Source: Sediminibacterium sp. (GTDB taxonomy: Bacteria; Bacteroidota; Bacteroidia; B-17B0; Aurantibacillaceae). Taken from it: a DNA stretch of 64,000 bases. The translations under genes were made by a program, and so were the position numbers. The DNA lies in the NCBI GenBank assembly GCA_030054095.1, contig JASGCO010000017.1:21850-85849 (forward strand). Reading direction: 5' to 3'. Shown piece by piece: positions 17,988-27,258 of the stretch; positions within the stretch are counted from its first letter, which is position 1, and each line of letters starts with the position of its first letter. The notes below the pieces were generated by a model, which was not told the DNA's origin, made no database searches, and worked only from the letters and a program-made list of their open reading frames with translations.

Positions 17988-19091
17988 TCATTTTGTATAA
18001 GCACTTTTGGTCTGAAAAGTCAAATTGTTAAAAACCGAGCGGTATTTTCCCTTCCAAATGTTAACAGAGTACCCTTTTTCTATACACACTCGGCCTTCCT
18101 CGCCTATTTGATTTCTTAACGCCTGACTATTAATAAGTTGCTTTAAAGTGTTGAACCATTGATCTTCCCCCTCTACCAAAAATCCATTTTTACCATGCTC
18201 AATTACCTCACTGTTAACCCCAACAGGAGACGCTACGGTAGGAATACCGCAGGCCATATACGTTAGCGCTTTTAAACCACACTTGCCTTTGGCCCATTCA
18301 TCATCAGGCAAGGGCATTATGCCTATATCAAACGTATTCAGAATTTCTACCTCTGTATCATGAGTCCATTTTACGCCTTCTATATCCAAAAGTGGGTGAA
18401 CATAGGTTTCCTGACCCATTAATTTTATATGAATCAGACTCCCAAACTCCGACTTTAATTTTATTAAAACAGGTATTATCCGTTCAAAATGTTTGATGGT
18501 GCTTATACTACCCGCCCAACCTATTGTTATTGACTGGTCATTCCGTGGCAACTTTAACGGTTTGTGGAAATCCGTATCTACCGTTGTGGGAATAATCACT
18601 GTTTTATCGGGAACCCCTGTTTTACCTGCCAGATAAGTATTTCCCGCTAAAACCAAATGCGCGCATTGTACATTTGTAAAGAATTTAGAAGGGCGTTTTA
18701 ACCAGGCAAATTTTCTATTAGCGGGGCTCGTGTCTTCGAGCCAAATGCTATCATCAAAATCGAAAATAACTTTGGCCCCACTTTTTGCCGCCCGTTTTTC
18801 AAAAAAAGACGTTCCGAAAAACAATGCCTCTCTCTGAATAAAAATTATATCATATTTATGAAAACGGAACAAATCTCTAAACCTTATAAACAGTGTCTTT
18901 AGAAGGATCCAGCCTTTACGTACTATGTTTCCGGGGGTATAAAACACCGCGTCATCCGAGGCGTTAATCAGATAAGAAAATGTAAAAGCAAATCCCTTTT
19001 GTTCCAGATACGGTAAATACTGTTCGAAACGATAGCGTTGGCTTGGAGAACGCTGCGGACGATGCGCCACCAGAATCAATACTTTTTTCAT
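17988..19091 (-). CDS. GT4-like glycosyltransferase
   Basis: A 367-residue GT-B-fold glycosyltransferase without signal peptide. The C-terminal nucleotide-sugar domain shows TIGWAGSISTIKHFE near residue 190 and the conserved stretch GLKALTYMACGIPTVASPVG near 275-295, including the position where retaining GT4 enzymes carry their E-x7-E motif. The N-terminal half is more variable, with an HRPQRSPSQRYRFEQY segment. It probably adds a sugar to a surface polysaccharide or lipid; donor and acceptor cannot be inferred. It lies 1 bp downstream of the small membrane protein gene and about 155 bp upstream of nuoA; no other polysaccharide genes are near. Confidence 0.8.
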   Translation of the reverse strand: MKKVLILVAHRPQRSPSQRYRFEQYLPYLEQKGFAFTFSYLINASDDAVFYTPGNIVRKGWILLKTLFIRFRDLFRFHKYDIIFIQREALFFGTSFFEKRAAKSGAKVIFDFDDSIWLEDTSPANRKFAWLKRPSKFFTNVQCAHLVLAGNTYLAGKTGVPDKTVIIPTTVDTDFHKPLKLPRNDQSITIGWAGSISTIKHFERIIPVLIKLKSEFGSLIHIKLMGQETYVHPLLDIEGVKWTHDTEVEILNTFDIGIMPLPDDEWAKGKCGLKALTYMACGIPTVASPVGVNSEVIEHGKNGFLVEGEDQWFNTLKQLINSQALRNQIGEEGRVCIEKGYSVNIWKGKYRSVFNNLTFQTKSAYTK

Positions 19092-19092
19092 C

Positions 19093-19431
19093 CTATTCTT
19101 CTATATCGAGCCGGAACTGATGCAAAAAACGATGAACCACCGGGCCAAGTATAACGGCAACACTGGTTAAAAATGCAACACCACTGTATATAGCGTAGAA
19201 TCCTGCAAATAATTTAGCCGCATCAGTTGGTGCAGCATCAATGGGGCCCATTCCTGTCAAAATCATAGACGCATTATAAAAACCATCCACAAGATTTAAG
19301 TTAAAAAAATAGCAATATCCAGATATACCGATAGCAATAGAAAAAGAAAGGATTGCCAATGCAGCCATCACATTCCGTAATAACTGATTTGCAAAGTGTT
19401 TATTATGCGGCAATTTTTTAAGGGCAGTCAT
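19093..19431 (-). CDS. Small membrane protein with pore-like segment
   Basis: About 112 residues with three hydrophobic segments (NVMAALAILSFSIAIGISGY, then a short ASMILTGMGP loop, then FAGFYAIYSGVAFLTSVAVI). The arrangement helix, re-entrant TGMGP loop, helix is reminiscent of a two-helix ion-channel pore, but TGMGP is not the potassium filter TxGYG. I recognise the family only as a widespread hypothetical in Bacteroidota. I start at the Met at 19431; the frame is open to another Met at 19500 close to divergent holB. It abuts the glycosyltransferase gene with 1 bp between them, so they are co-transcribed. Confidence 0.65.
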   Translation of the reverse strand: MTALKKLPHNKHFANQLLRNVMAALAILSFSIAIGISGYCYFFNLNLVDGFYNASMILTGMGPIDAAPTDAAKLFAGFYAIYSGVAFLTSVAVILGPVVHRFLHQFRLDIEE

Positions 19432-19523
19432 ATAAAGGAATCTACAGTGTGAAAGTAGAAAATTAATCGCCTCACGACAAAATTTTATTAGTAACTTCAA
19501 TCCTTTAAACGAATTGTTGAGGA

Positions 19524-20645
19524 ATGCTTTACCAGCAGATTATAGGGCAAAAAGAGGCCTTGGGACGGTTGCAACGTATGGTTCAGGAAAAACGGGTACC
19601 CCACGCGCTGTTGTTTAGTGGACGTGAGGGTAGCGGTAATTTACCAGCGGCAATAGCCTTTGCGCAGCATTTGTATTGTATCCGGCCACAGGATGGTTTA
19701 CCTTGCGGAACCTGCGCCTCGTGTAATAAAGTTGCCAAATTGATACACCCTGATCTTCATCTGGTATTTCCGATTGCGAAAAGTAAAGATGTTAAAACCA
19801 GTAATGACGTGGTTAAAGAATTCAGGGAGGCGTTTTTACAGCAACCGTACCTGAATCTTAATGACTGGTTCAATGAACTCAATGCTGAGAATAAACAGCC
19901 ACTTATTCCGGTTGAAGAAGCCGCCGACATTCTCCGCAAACTCAGTTACACCAGCTACGAAGGATCATACAAAACGATGATTATCTGGCAGCCCGAGAAA
20001 ATGAATGTAGAAGCTGCCAATAAGTTATTGAAAATTCTGGAAGAACCCCCTGACGAAACCATTTTTATTCTGGTAAGTAATCACCCGGATCAATTACTGG
20101 CTACTATTATTTCACGGGTGCAGACCATTCCTTTTTATCAACTGAGCGAAACAGAAATTGCGGAAGGGTTAATCGGAAAATACAATGTTACACCTGAAAC
20201 AGCAAAACAAACTGCCATTTTAGCGGAAGGTGATTTCAGAGAAGCATTGGGGATACTAACCCAACACGAAGAGAGTGTTTCGTTTCTTAATCACTTTCAG
20301 CAATTTATGCGTTTGGCTCTAAAGTTCGACGCTACCAAAGCACTTTCATGGATTGATGAAAATGCCGCAACCGGAAGGGAAAAACAAAAACAATTTCTGC
20401 AATATGGTCTGGCTGTTTTCAGAGATGCGCTAATGTATAATTTCGGTGACCGCGATCTGGTAAGGTTAAACGGGCAGGAAAGACAATTTCTGGAGAAATT
20501 CGCACCTTTTATCAACCAGAAAAATTACGAGAGGCTCATTGAAGAATTCAACAGCAACTACTACTATATTGAACGGAATGCGAATCCAAAAATTCTCTTT
20601 ATGGATTTGATTCTGAAAACAAACGAGCTAATCAATCTAAAATAA
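19524..20645 (+). CDS. holB: DNA polymerase III, delta-prime-type clamp-loader subunit
   Basis: A 373-residue AAA+ clamp-loader protein. A four-Cys zinc module (Cys52, Cys61, Cys64, Cys67) follows the N-terminal P-loop region, as in gamma/tau and delta-prime subunits. The P-loop reads GREGSGN (residues 33-39) in place of GxxGxGK, so the ATP-binding Lys is missing; loss of ATP binding is normal for delta-prime. Other signatures are MNVEAANKLLKILEEPP and the SRV sensor (ISRVQTIPF). It is a single gene, divergent from the small membrane protein. Confidence 0.9.
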   Translation: MLYQQIIGQKEALGRLQRMVQEKRVPHALLFSGREGSGNLPAAIAFAQHLYCIRPQDGLPCGTCASCNKVAKLIHPDLHLVFPIAKSKDVKTSNDVVKEFREAFLQQPYLNLNDWFNELNAENKQPLIPVEEAADILRKLSYTSYEGSYKTMIIWQPEKMNVEAANKLLKILEEPPDETIFILVSNHPDQLLATIISRVQTIPFYQLSETEIAEGLIGKYNVTPETAKQTAILAEGDFREALGILTQHEESVSFLNHFQQFMRLALKFDATKALSWIDENAATGREKQKQFLQYGLAVFRDALMYNFGDRDLVRLNGQERQFLEKFAPFINQKNYERLIEEFNSNYYYIERNANPKILFMDLILKTNELINLK

Positions 20646-20673
20646 TTCCTTATCTACCGCTATTAAAGCAGGT

Positions 20674-23600
20674 TTACATTATTTTATACTGAACACCGAT
20701 AAGCATAATATCATCTGTTTGCTCATTACTTCCCTTCCAGTTATTTAACGCCGAGTTAATTTCAAATTCCTGAGAAGGAATCCCTGACCCCCATTGTTTT
20801 ACAAGAAGTTCCTTAAAGCGTTTGGTTGAAAACTTCGTTTTATTCTCCCGGTCAAACTGGTCACAAAATCCATCAGAGAAAATATAGAAACAATCTTTGT
20901 CCTGCAATTGTATCTGGTGGTTTACGAACTCTTTCGTTAGCCGGGTTAACAATCCTCCTACCGGAAATCTTCCTCCCGGGTATTCCTGTAACTCACCATT
21001 CCGGACAATGTACAATGGTCTTTTGGCCCCCGCATAAGTAATTGTATGGTTCTGTGTATCAACAACGAGCAATGCCACATCCATCGACTCGTTGGTGAAA
21101 TCTTCTGGTTTCTGTTGTAGAGTGTGTATTATGGCTTTGTCTAACTTGTATAAAATAGCCGATGGATCAAGAGCTGTTCCTGACTCGATAATAGTATCGA
21201 TCAAGCTATTCCCCATCATAGAGAGCAGCGCTCCGGGAACACCATGACCGGTACTATCTGCTAAAACGACAAGGGTCTTATGCTCCTGGTGATATACCTT
21301 GTAAAAATCACCACTGATAACATCTTTGGGTTTATTGATTACAAAGGAAGAAAAAACCTGATTATTTAACTCTGAACGATCAGGAAGCACCGAGCGTTGG
21401 ATGTGGCGGGCATAATTAATACTGGCATTTATTTCCTCATTATACTGTTCAATTTCCTTATTCTTCTGAATAATTACTTGCTTTTCTTCTTCCAACTGCT
21501 TTGTCTTCTCGTTTACGCGTTTACTCAGTTCCTTATTATAATGAACCAACATCCGGGTACGGTAATAATTGAAAAGCGTAACAGATAAAATAAACAGCAA
21601 CGCGATAATTGTCCAGAACCAGATCGTTTTCCAGAACGGTTTTTCAATTACAAATGTATAGACAAGCGGTGTTTTATTCCACAAACCATCACTGTTACAA
21701 GCCATCACTTTAAAGTTGTAAACACCGTCTTTAAGATTCTCGTAGTCTATCCGCAGACGCTTGGTAGGTTCTGACCATTGATTATCATATCCTTCCAGCA
21801 TATACCGGAATAACACATCTTCAGACTGTGTAAGGCAAAGTGCTGAATAATGAAAAGACACGTTATAGGTTCCGTATTGTAATCGTTGCTTTTGGTTCAG
21901 GCTTCTGATCTCATCAAACACTTTAAATGACAAAAGATAAGGTTGAGCCTCAGGCAACACAGATTGACTCAAAGGCCTATTATACTTAACAATTCCTTCG
22001 GTTGTACCGAACCAGAGATTTCCCTTTTTGTCTTTATAACAAGCATTTTTATTAAAGTACATATTATCAAGCAAATAGGCTGTGGAATATGTTTTCAGTA
22101 TGTTACGCGATAAAGAAAATTTTGTGAGTAAATCGGTTTGAGCAATCCAAATCTGATTGCTTTCATCGCAGATAACCGCTGTTCCAAAATTAGAAGGTAA
22201 TCCATTATCGGTATTTACAATATAACGCAATGTATCTTTAAAAGCGTACACGCCATTATCTCTTGACATAAACCAAATCTGACCTTCTGTATCTTCAGTA
22301 ATAGCGTTTATATCAAAATTAATAGTGGGGTAACGCATACTAAAGTCATAAATCTTCCCTTCTTCCAGATAACTAAGTGTAGAATGATGTGTTGCAAACC
22401 AAATCCTGTTACGTGAATCAACATAGGTGAAAAGAATGTTATTATGCGGCAAATTATTGCGGGTATTATATTGCGCGGTAATACTGCCATGACCAATGGC
22501 CACCACGCCATTAAGTGTGGTAGAAACATATACCTCATTGTAAATTGATGACGTGATTGCATTAACCGGATTATCAATAAACAATTCCATTTGTGCAAAA
22601 GGCTTAAATACGATTTGCCCAATAGACTTGTAATACAAACCATTGTTGGCAAACCCCACCCAAATAGTTCCAAGACGGTCGCAATGTAATGCTGTAATTT
22701 TATCATCGGGGAGTCCGTTTTTTATGGAAAACGTATCGGACACTCCGGTGCTGAAATTTTGCAGGTAAAGCCGCTCCTCTTCTGCCATATAAAAATTGCC
22801 GGCCGGATCAGCTGTTAAAGCGGATATATTGTGCCCCTGATAAAATTTCTCAAAGGGATCTTTCCCTGAGCGGAGAAGTCCCTTACCAAACGTGCAAAGC
22901 CACATGTTCCCTGTTTTATCTGCAAACAATGAACTTATTTTAACCCTCAGAGGACGACTGAGATAACTCGTTAACTTACCCGTTACTACATCTAATTGAT
23001 AGATGTTTCCCTCGCTTGTCCCTATATAAAATGACTTTCCGGGTTCCAGAGGAAGAATCGCACTTATACTTGCATCGGGTCCTTCTAGTTTGGAAAACAG
23101 GTTACTGGTTACATCAATCTGATAATCTGTTCCCAGCAAATAACTGTTTAGTCCAAAACTTTTGGTGCCTACATATAATATTCTTGACAGTTTGTTCCAG
23201 CTCAGGCAAAGCGCTTCAATATTATCATCTAACGGTTGTAATTTTCTGGCAGAATAATTATAAAGGTATAAACCGTCGGATGAGGCGATAAAAAAGAAGT
23301 TATGATCTATCATCACGAGGTCGTTAATAATCATATCTTTCAGAGCATCGCCCATAAAGCGCAATTCATATGTGTTATTATTTAAACACATTACACCTCG
23401 GCCATTACTAACAATATATGTGTATAGCGAATCCGGAGACAGGAATAGTTTATTCACCGGCCCGTCAAACGGCTTAAGGCGTTTAACCGGGAAATTGACC
23501 CCCTCTTTAAAAACATCAACTTTACCATCGCCTGCCCCTAAAACATAGCGATCGCGCAATACTTTGCATACGTTATAGCCTGTTTCCTCTTTGGAAGCGG

Positions 23601-23835
23601 CGTTTACAAACTTCGTAAACAACTGACCATCGTAAGTATAAACCCCGGAAGATGTACTAACCCATAAGTACCCTTTGCTATCCTGAGACACTTCCTGCAC
23701 GTAATTTTCGGGAAGGCCGTTCTCAGTTCCAAAATGTCTGAAGTTTTGCGTTTGCCCCCACAGGACTGATCTTACTCCCAGCAGAAACAGGATGCAATAT
23801 CCCAGCAGGAAACTAACCCCTTTTTTACTTCGCAT
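20674..23835 (-). CDS. Membrane sensor: two-component-type beta-propeller, Y_Y_Y domain, SpoIIE-type PP2C phosphatase
   Basis: A 1053-residue sensor-effector. A signal peptide is followed by two seven-bladed-type propeller regions (repeats such as DSKGYLWVSTSSGVYTYDG, DRLGTIWVGFANNGLYY, about residues 35-650), a Y_Y_Y domain (about 665-745, with EGYDNQWSEP), one membrane helix (IWFWTIIALLFILSVTLF), a coiled coil and a cytoplasmic SpoIIE phosphatase domain (about 845-1050: VISGDFYKV, DSTGHGVPGALLSMM, FSDGFCDQF). The metal-binding aspartates are present. This is the architecture of hybrid two-component sensors with the histidine kinase replaced by a phosphatase. Its start overlaps the preceding gene by 11 bp, so it is translationally coupled to the secreted-protein operon. 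Its phosphoprotein substrate is not in the window. Confidence 0.88.
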   Translation of the reverse strand: MRSKKGVSFLLGYCILFLLGVRSVLWGQTQNFRHFGTENGLPENYVQEVSQDSKGYLWVSTSSGVYTYDGQLFTKFVNAASKEETGYNVCKVLRDRYVLGAGDGKVDVFKEGVNFPVKRLKPFDGPVNKLFLSPDSLYTYIVSNGRGVMCLNNNTYELRFMGDALKDMIINDLVMIDHNFFFIASSDGLYLYNYSARKLQPLDDNIEALCLSWNKLSRILYVGTKSFGLNSYLLGTDYQIDVTSNLFSKLEGPDASISAILPLEPGKSFYIGTSEGNIYQLDVVTGKLTSYLSRPLRVKISSLFADKTGNMWLCTFGKGLLRSGKDPFEKFYQGHNISALTADPAGNFYMAEEERLYLQNFSTGVSDTFSIKNGLPDDKITALHCDRLGTIWVGFANNGLYYKSIGQIVFKPFAQMELFIDNPVNAITSSIYNEVYVSTTLNGVVAIGHGSITAQYNTRNNLPHNNILFTYVDSRNRIWFATHHSTLSYLEEGKIYDFSMRYPTINFDINAITEDTEGQIWFMSRDNGVYAFKDTLRYIVNTDNGLPSNFGTAVICDESNQIWIAQTDLLTKFSLSRNILKTYSTAYLLDNMYFNKNACYKDKKGNLWFGTTEGIVKYNRPLSQSVLPEAQPYLLSFKVFDEIRSLNQKQRLQYGTYNVSFHYSALCLTQSEDVLFRYMLEGYDNQWSEPTKRLRIDYENLKDGVYNFKVMACNSDGLWNKTPLVYTFVIEKPFWKTIWFWTIIALLFILSVTLFNYYRTRMLVHYNKELSKRVNEKTKQLEEEKQVIIQKNKEIEQYNEEINASINYARHIQRSVLPDRSELNNQVFSSFVINKPKDVISGDFYKVYHQEHKTLVVLADSTGHGVPGALLSMMGNSLIDTIIESGTALDPSAILYKLDKAIIHTLQQKPEDFTNESMDVALLVVDTQNHTITYAGAKRPLYIVRNGELQEYPGGRFPVGGLLTRLTKEFVNHQIQLQDKDCFYIFSDGFCDQFDRENKTKFSTKRFKELLVKQWGSGIPSQEFEINSALNNWKGSNEQTDDIMLIGVQYKIM

Positions 23836-24793
23836 CCGACTTTACACTAATATTTATCTTGTATTTATACTTAGGCACACCACCCAAGGGGATGGCAAAA
23901 AACGGCAAAGGCACATTGTACTGATTAGTAACATACATCACCATGTCGTTATTAGTGCCACTGAACTTAAACAATTGTATGTCTATGGATTTGTTGCGTT
24001 CCACATCCTGAATAAGGTGCTGGCTCTCCACCCATTCATTGTCATTAGAAATTGCCACATAGTGCCCGTTTTTGGCATTCGAATACAATTTTATATTCCC
24101 GTCATTATCAAAATCGAACGTATTAACCTTAATAGAAACTACATCCTTATCGAGAAAAGGATACAGGTGTGCCAATGATTTAGCCTGGTCCTTTAACCGG
24201 AAGCTATACTCATAAGTAAATGCGTTTCCACCTTCAACAGGGATATTTTCGTTGGCTTTAATACTTAAGAAGTACTTATACAGATTTCCGTCATTTCCAG
24301 ATATCCCATCACAGACTATTTTAAATACGTACCCTCCCAATTCCTCAACATACTCGCCATCACCCGGATTAAATGGGCCGAATGAATACCATTTTTCATC
24401 ATAATCCGGATCCTGATCAAACGTTTTTGAAGCCAGAAGTGTGCCGCTTCTGTAATTCTTCACGGGCGCTACTCCACGCGCTTCCTTATTACTAAACGCT
24501 TCCTTTCCGCCATATACACTATATTTAATGCGTGTATCCCACTTACCATTCATTTCATCCAGTTTACCACCGGCTTCGGGATCATAAACGTTAATATATA
24601 CGGGTTTCGGGTAATTTTTGGGGATCAGAAAGAAAAAAGTCTGGCTAAAATCATCATCTCCCCACGAAGGTAGGCTTTGTGCGCCAAACGTTACTATATA
24701 AGCCACATTCTCTTCGCGGCCAGGTACTTCCTGAGCGTTTACAATTACAAACACCTGAAGTAGTAATGCAGCTAGTAAAATCCGGTTTTTCAT
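23825..24793 (-). CDS. Secreted protein of unknown function
   Basis: I do not recognise a family. The 322-residue protein starts with a clear signal peptide (LLLQVFVIVNAQ) and is otherwise soluble, mostly predicted beta, rich in Asp, Tyr and Lys, with few cysteines (a single one near the middle). It overlaps the upstream TPR-PKD gene by 4 bp (ATGA) and the downstream propeller-phosphatase gene by 11 bp. Such tight packing suggests the three products work together, perhaps with this one at the periplasmic face of the sensor. Confidence 0.7.
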   Translation of the reverse strand: MKNRILLAALLLQVFVIVNAQEVPGREENVAYIVTFGAQSLPSWGDDDFSQTFFFLIPKNYPKPVYINVYDPEAGGKLDEMNGKWDTRIKYSVYGGKEAFSNKEARGVAPVKNYRSGTLLASKTFDQDPDYDEKWYSFGPFNPGDGEYVEELGGYVFKIVCDGISGNDGNLYKYFLSIKANENIPVEGGNAFTYEYSFRLKDQAKSLAHLYPFLDKDVVSIKVNTFDFDNDGNIKLYSNAKNGHYVAISNDNEWVESQHLIQDVERNKSIDIQLFKFSGTNNDMVMYVTNQYNVPLPFFAIPLGGVPKYKYKINISVKSDAK

Positions 24794-25830
24794 TTGCGTT
24801 TCCCTCCTTGTTTTTCAATTTCAAGTAATGTCTCTGATTTATCAAACTCGTTAATTACCTCTACTGACATATAGCCACTTTTAAAAAAGTGGTTTCCTGT
24901 TTCGGAATGCCGGAAGCCAACCGTTAACGTTACTCTGGCCGCTTTTACATTTTTAAACTTATGCGTTACCTTTTGCCCAAAGGCTTTACCTTCCTCCTCA
25001 AAATCCCAAATATAAGCAACAGGGATCCATTGTGCAGGAACAGTTAAACCCGCCTCAAAAACCGATGGGAAAAATTGCTTTATAACCGGCTTTGCATGAA
25101 TTGACAGATACGAAGGATTTATGACCACTTGTAAACTGGTATCTTTTTCGCGACGCAGAAAACTTTTCTTATCAATTGTATGCAACTGTATTGTATAGGT
25201 ACCAGGTTGCTTATAGCAATGTTCCATCGTAACCCCTTGCTCTATTGTACCATCTCCGAAATCCCATTCGAATATCAATCCGGGGTTTCCTTCGTCAACC
25301 GAAGCAGTAGCATCTAGCTGAATACATCCCTTTGCTTTAGAGCCAGAAAGAGAGGATGCCGGCAGAACCGAAAAGGAATCCGTGTACAGTTTTACACTCT
25401 CTGACCGTACGCTAATGGAATCAGGCAAGGTTCCCTTCTCCTTCTTATAAACTTCGTTATAAGTTAACGCTTCGGTCACATTCATATTTCTTAGTGCGGC
25501 ATCGGATGCGTAAAGATAATTTTTACTGTCTGTTTTAGGCTTTAGTTTTATCAGTTGGGCATACCGCTCCGCTGCTTTAGAGTAATTTCCACAACTATAG
25601 TAGCTATATGCACATTTTTCGAGTAAAGTTGGCTCAGTTTTTTTAGCCAATGCCTGATCGTACAATCCTGCGGCCTGTGCATACGCACCTCCCTCATAAG
25701 CTGCATTAGCCTGAGTCACAATAGCACCTTTTGATTGCCCCTTTGATTGCGAGGTTAAAACAAACACAAAAAGTATGGTGATCTTACAAAGTTCATAGAC
25801 TTTGTTCCTGCCTTCTTTAGGTATTCTCAT
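24790..25830 (-). CDS. Exported TPR and PKD-domain protein
   Basis: A 346-residue protein with an N-terminal hydrophobic export segment (ITILFVFVLTSQSKG). Three TPR-like helices pairs follow (about residues 38-135: ANAAYEGGAYAQAAGLYDQA, SCGNYSKAAERYAQLIKL), then at least one PKD domain (about 165-240) with the typical IFEWDFGDGT-like core (LIFEWDFGDGTIEQGV), and a second PKD-like Ig fold (YIWDFEEEGKAFGQKVTH). The mix suggests a periplasmic or surface scaffold. It overlaps the next gene by 4 bp and begins the operon that ends with the propeller phosphatase. Confidence 0.78.
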   Translation of the reverse strand: MRIPKEGRNKVYELCKITILFVFVLTSQSKGQSKGAIVTQANAAYEGGAYAQAAGLYDQALAKKTEPTLLEKCAYSYYSCGNYSKAAERYAQLIKLKPKTDSKNYLYASDAALRNMNVTEALTYNEVYKKEKGTLPDSISVRSESVKLYTDSFSVLPASSLSGSKAKGCIQLDATASVDEGNPGLIFEWDFGDGTIEQGVTMEHCYKQPGTYTIQLHTIDKKSFLRREKDTSLQVVINPSYLSIHAKPVIKQFFPSVFEAGLTVPAQWIPVAYIWDFEEEGKAFGQKVTHKFKNVKAARVTLTVGFRHSETGNHFFKSGYMSVEVINEFDKSETLLEIEKQGGKRK

Positions 25831-25896
25831 GTAAAACTTAGATTAATAATTAGGTCTGTACTTAAACAAAAGTATAAAAAATAAGTTCGTGTTTAC

Positions 25897-26688
25897 TTAT
25901 TTTTTAGATAGTGCTGTAACTAAACGGGTTGATAACGTACTAGCCATTTGTGAAAAATACGTCTGGACAATTTTATCGGGATCGTTAACCTTAACAGGAA
26001 AATCCTGCTCCACAACTCCACTGTTTAGCTCCACGGCATCGTAGCTGTAGATGGTATAATGCCATACTATTTTCCGGCCCGACTGAATAACACCGGTGTT
26101 ATTAGCCGCATCCATACCACTTTTTAAATCCAACTCATTTATAAAAATGAAAACATCCGTTTTATACGTCGAATACAATAGAGGTACCAGTTTCGCATTG
26201 GTTAGTTTCGCATTCATGAACCGCCTTTCTCCCACGGTTGTTTCTACCTGTATTTGTCCTTTTTCAATTCCCTTCTGCTTTTTTTCATTTTCAGGAGCCT
26301 TATACTTTTCCTGATCAGGAATTTTATCATAATCATAACTCAAATTACTATATATGCTCTTCAATTCACGACCATACCTGGAGGTGTCCTCCATTAAATC
26401 CACGACTTTGAACCCGTTTGCTTTTAAGGCCTTACTGCATTGCCGAGCTATCCCATTCCTGAAATGGTGTTTAATTTCCCTTGCGGTCCACCCCGTTTGT
26501 TTATTTATGCTATAGTCCATTTCACTGAGGTATAACCTGGGCTCAAAAGGCACAAGCATAACCTTATGGTTTGTTGTATTATCCACCACTTTGGAAGGCT
26601 GCTTTAACACCGTTGGTTGTTGCCCATAAACCCCAAACGCAATGACCACAAACAAAACAGTAGTTCTTATCAGATACAGCTCTTTCAT
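25897..26688 (-). CDS. Exported protein of unknown function
   Basis: Unrecognised, 263 residues. It begins with a signal peptide (VLFVVIAFGVYGQ). The mature part contains MLVPFEPRLYLSEMDYSIN and ends with QMASTLSTRLVTALSKK. It looks like one alpha/beta domain with an insert rich in Lys and Glu. It lies 66 bp upstream of the TPR-PKD gene and just after a strong terminator, so it may be the first gene of the phosphatase operon. Confidence 0.65.
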   Translation of the reverse strand: MKELYLIRTTVLFVVIAFGVYGQQPTVLKQPSKVVDNTTNHKVMLVPFEPRLYLSEMDYSINKQTGWTAREIKHHFRNGIARQCSKALKANGFKVVDLMEDTSRYGRELKSIYSNLSYDYDKIPDQEKYKAPENEKKQKGIEKGQIQVETTVGERRFMNAKLTNAKLVPLLYSTYKTDVFIFINELDLKSGMDAANNTGVIQSGRKIVWHYTIYSYDAVELNSGVVEQDFPVKVNDPDKIVQTYFSQMASTLSTRLVTALSKK

Positions 26689-26705
26689 AATGACTAAGGT
26701 AAACG

Positions 26706-26738
26706 AAAAAACCCTTGATCCTTACGGATCAAGGGTTT
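26706..26738 (-). terminator. Strong intrinsic terminator
   Basis: A perfect 13-bp stem, 26709-26721 with 26726-26738, and a 4-base loop. On the minus strand it is followed by six T. It would end transcription from the lipoprotein/Cys-rich gene pair and possibly sucC, and isolates the downstream phosphatase operon. Confidence 0.88.
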
Positions 26739-26757
26739 AAGTATGTACTAAATACTG

Positions 26758-27249
26758 TTAATATTGTGAGAAACCCTGACGATCAGTTACCTTATGCTCA
26801 ATCAGCAAGCCCACACAAGCAGCATCCTGAGCTTTATGCGCTTCCTGTTCTGTGGCTCCCTGAGGCACTACTACTTCTATAATTAACTGGCGGGTAGATA
26901 TACTCTGAAATTCAAATACCTGAGTATCTTCGGCACTTGAGTTATCAAATAATAACTCATTGGTACGTGCATCGTAAATTTTATAGTTTACCTTATCTCC
27001 CAGTACGGTTTCGCAACAAACGGATATTTTATAATCCATCCCTTTGTAAATAACGCAGCGTAATTTGCTAACCATGCCCTGACTAAACAACCCACTTTTA
27101 CTTTGTGCGTTATACTGCCATTTTTCACCCTTTTTCCCTTTGTCTAATACACAGTATTTTTTGTGAAATTGCCCGCAAACTCCCGCCTGTGCATGCATGT
27201 TAGCTATATAGCTAAGGGCAAATACTAATAGAAAGAATATCTTTTTCAT
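26758..27249 (-). CDS. Secreted Cys-containing protein of unknown function
   Basis: About 163 residues from the Met at 27249 (an earlier in-frame Met lies two codons upstream). Signal peptide IFFLLVFALSYIANMHAQ. The mature protein has several cysteines (GVCGQFHKKYC, KLRCVIYKG, SVCCETV, AACVGLL), enough for two or three disulfides. Predicted mostly beta. It is 3-9 bp downstream of the lipoprotein gene and ends at the strong hairpin. No family recognised. Confidence 0.65.
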   Translation of the reverse strand: MKKIFFLLVFALSYIANMHAQAGVCGQFHKKYCVLDKGKKGEKWQYNAQSKSGLFSQGMVSKLRCVIYKGMDYKISVCCETVLGDKVNYKIYDARTNELLFDNSSAEDTQVFEFQSISTRQLIIEVVVPQGATEQEAHKAQDAACVGLLIEHKVTDRQGFSQY

Positions 27250-27258
27250 AAACAAAAA

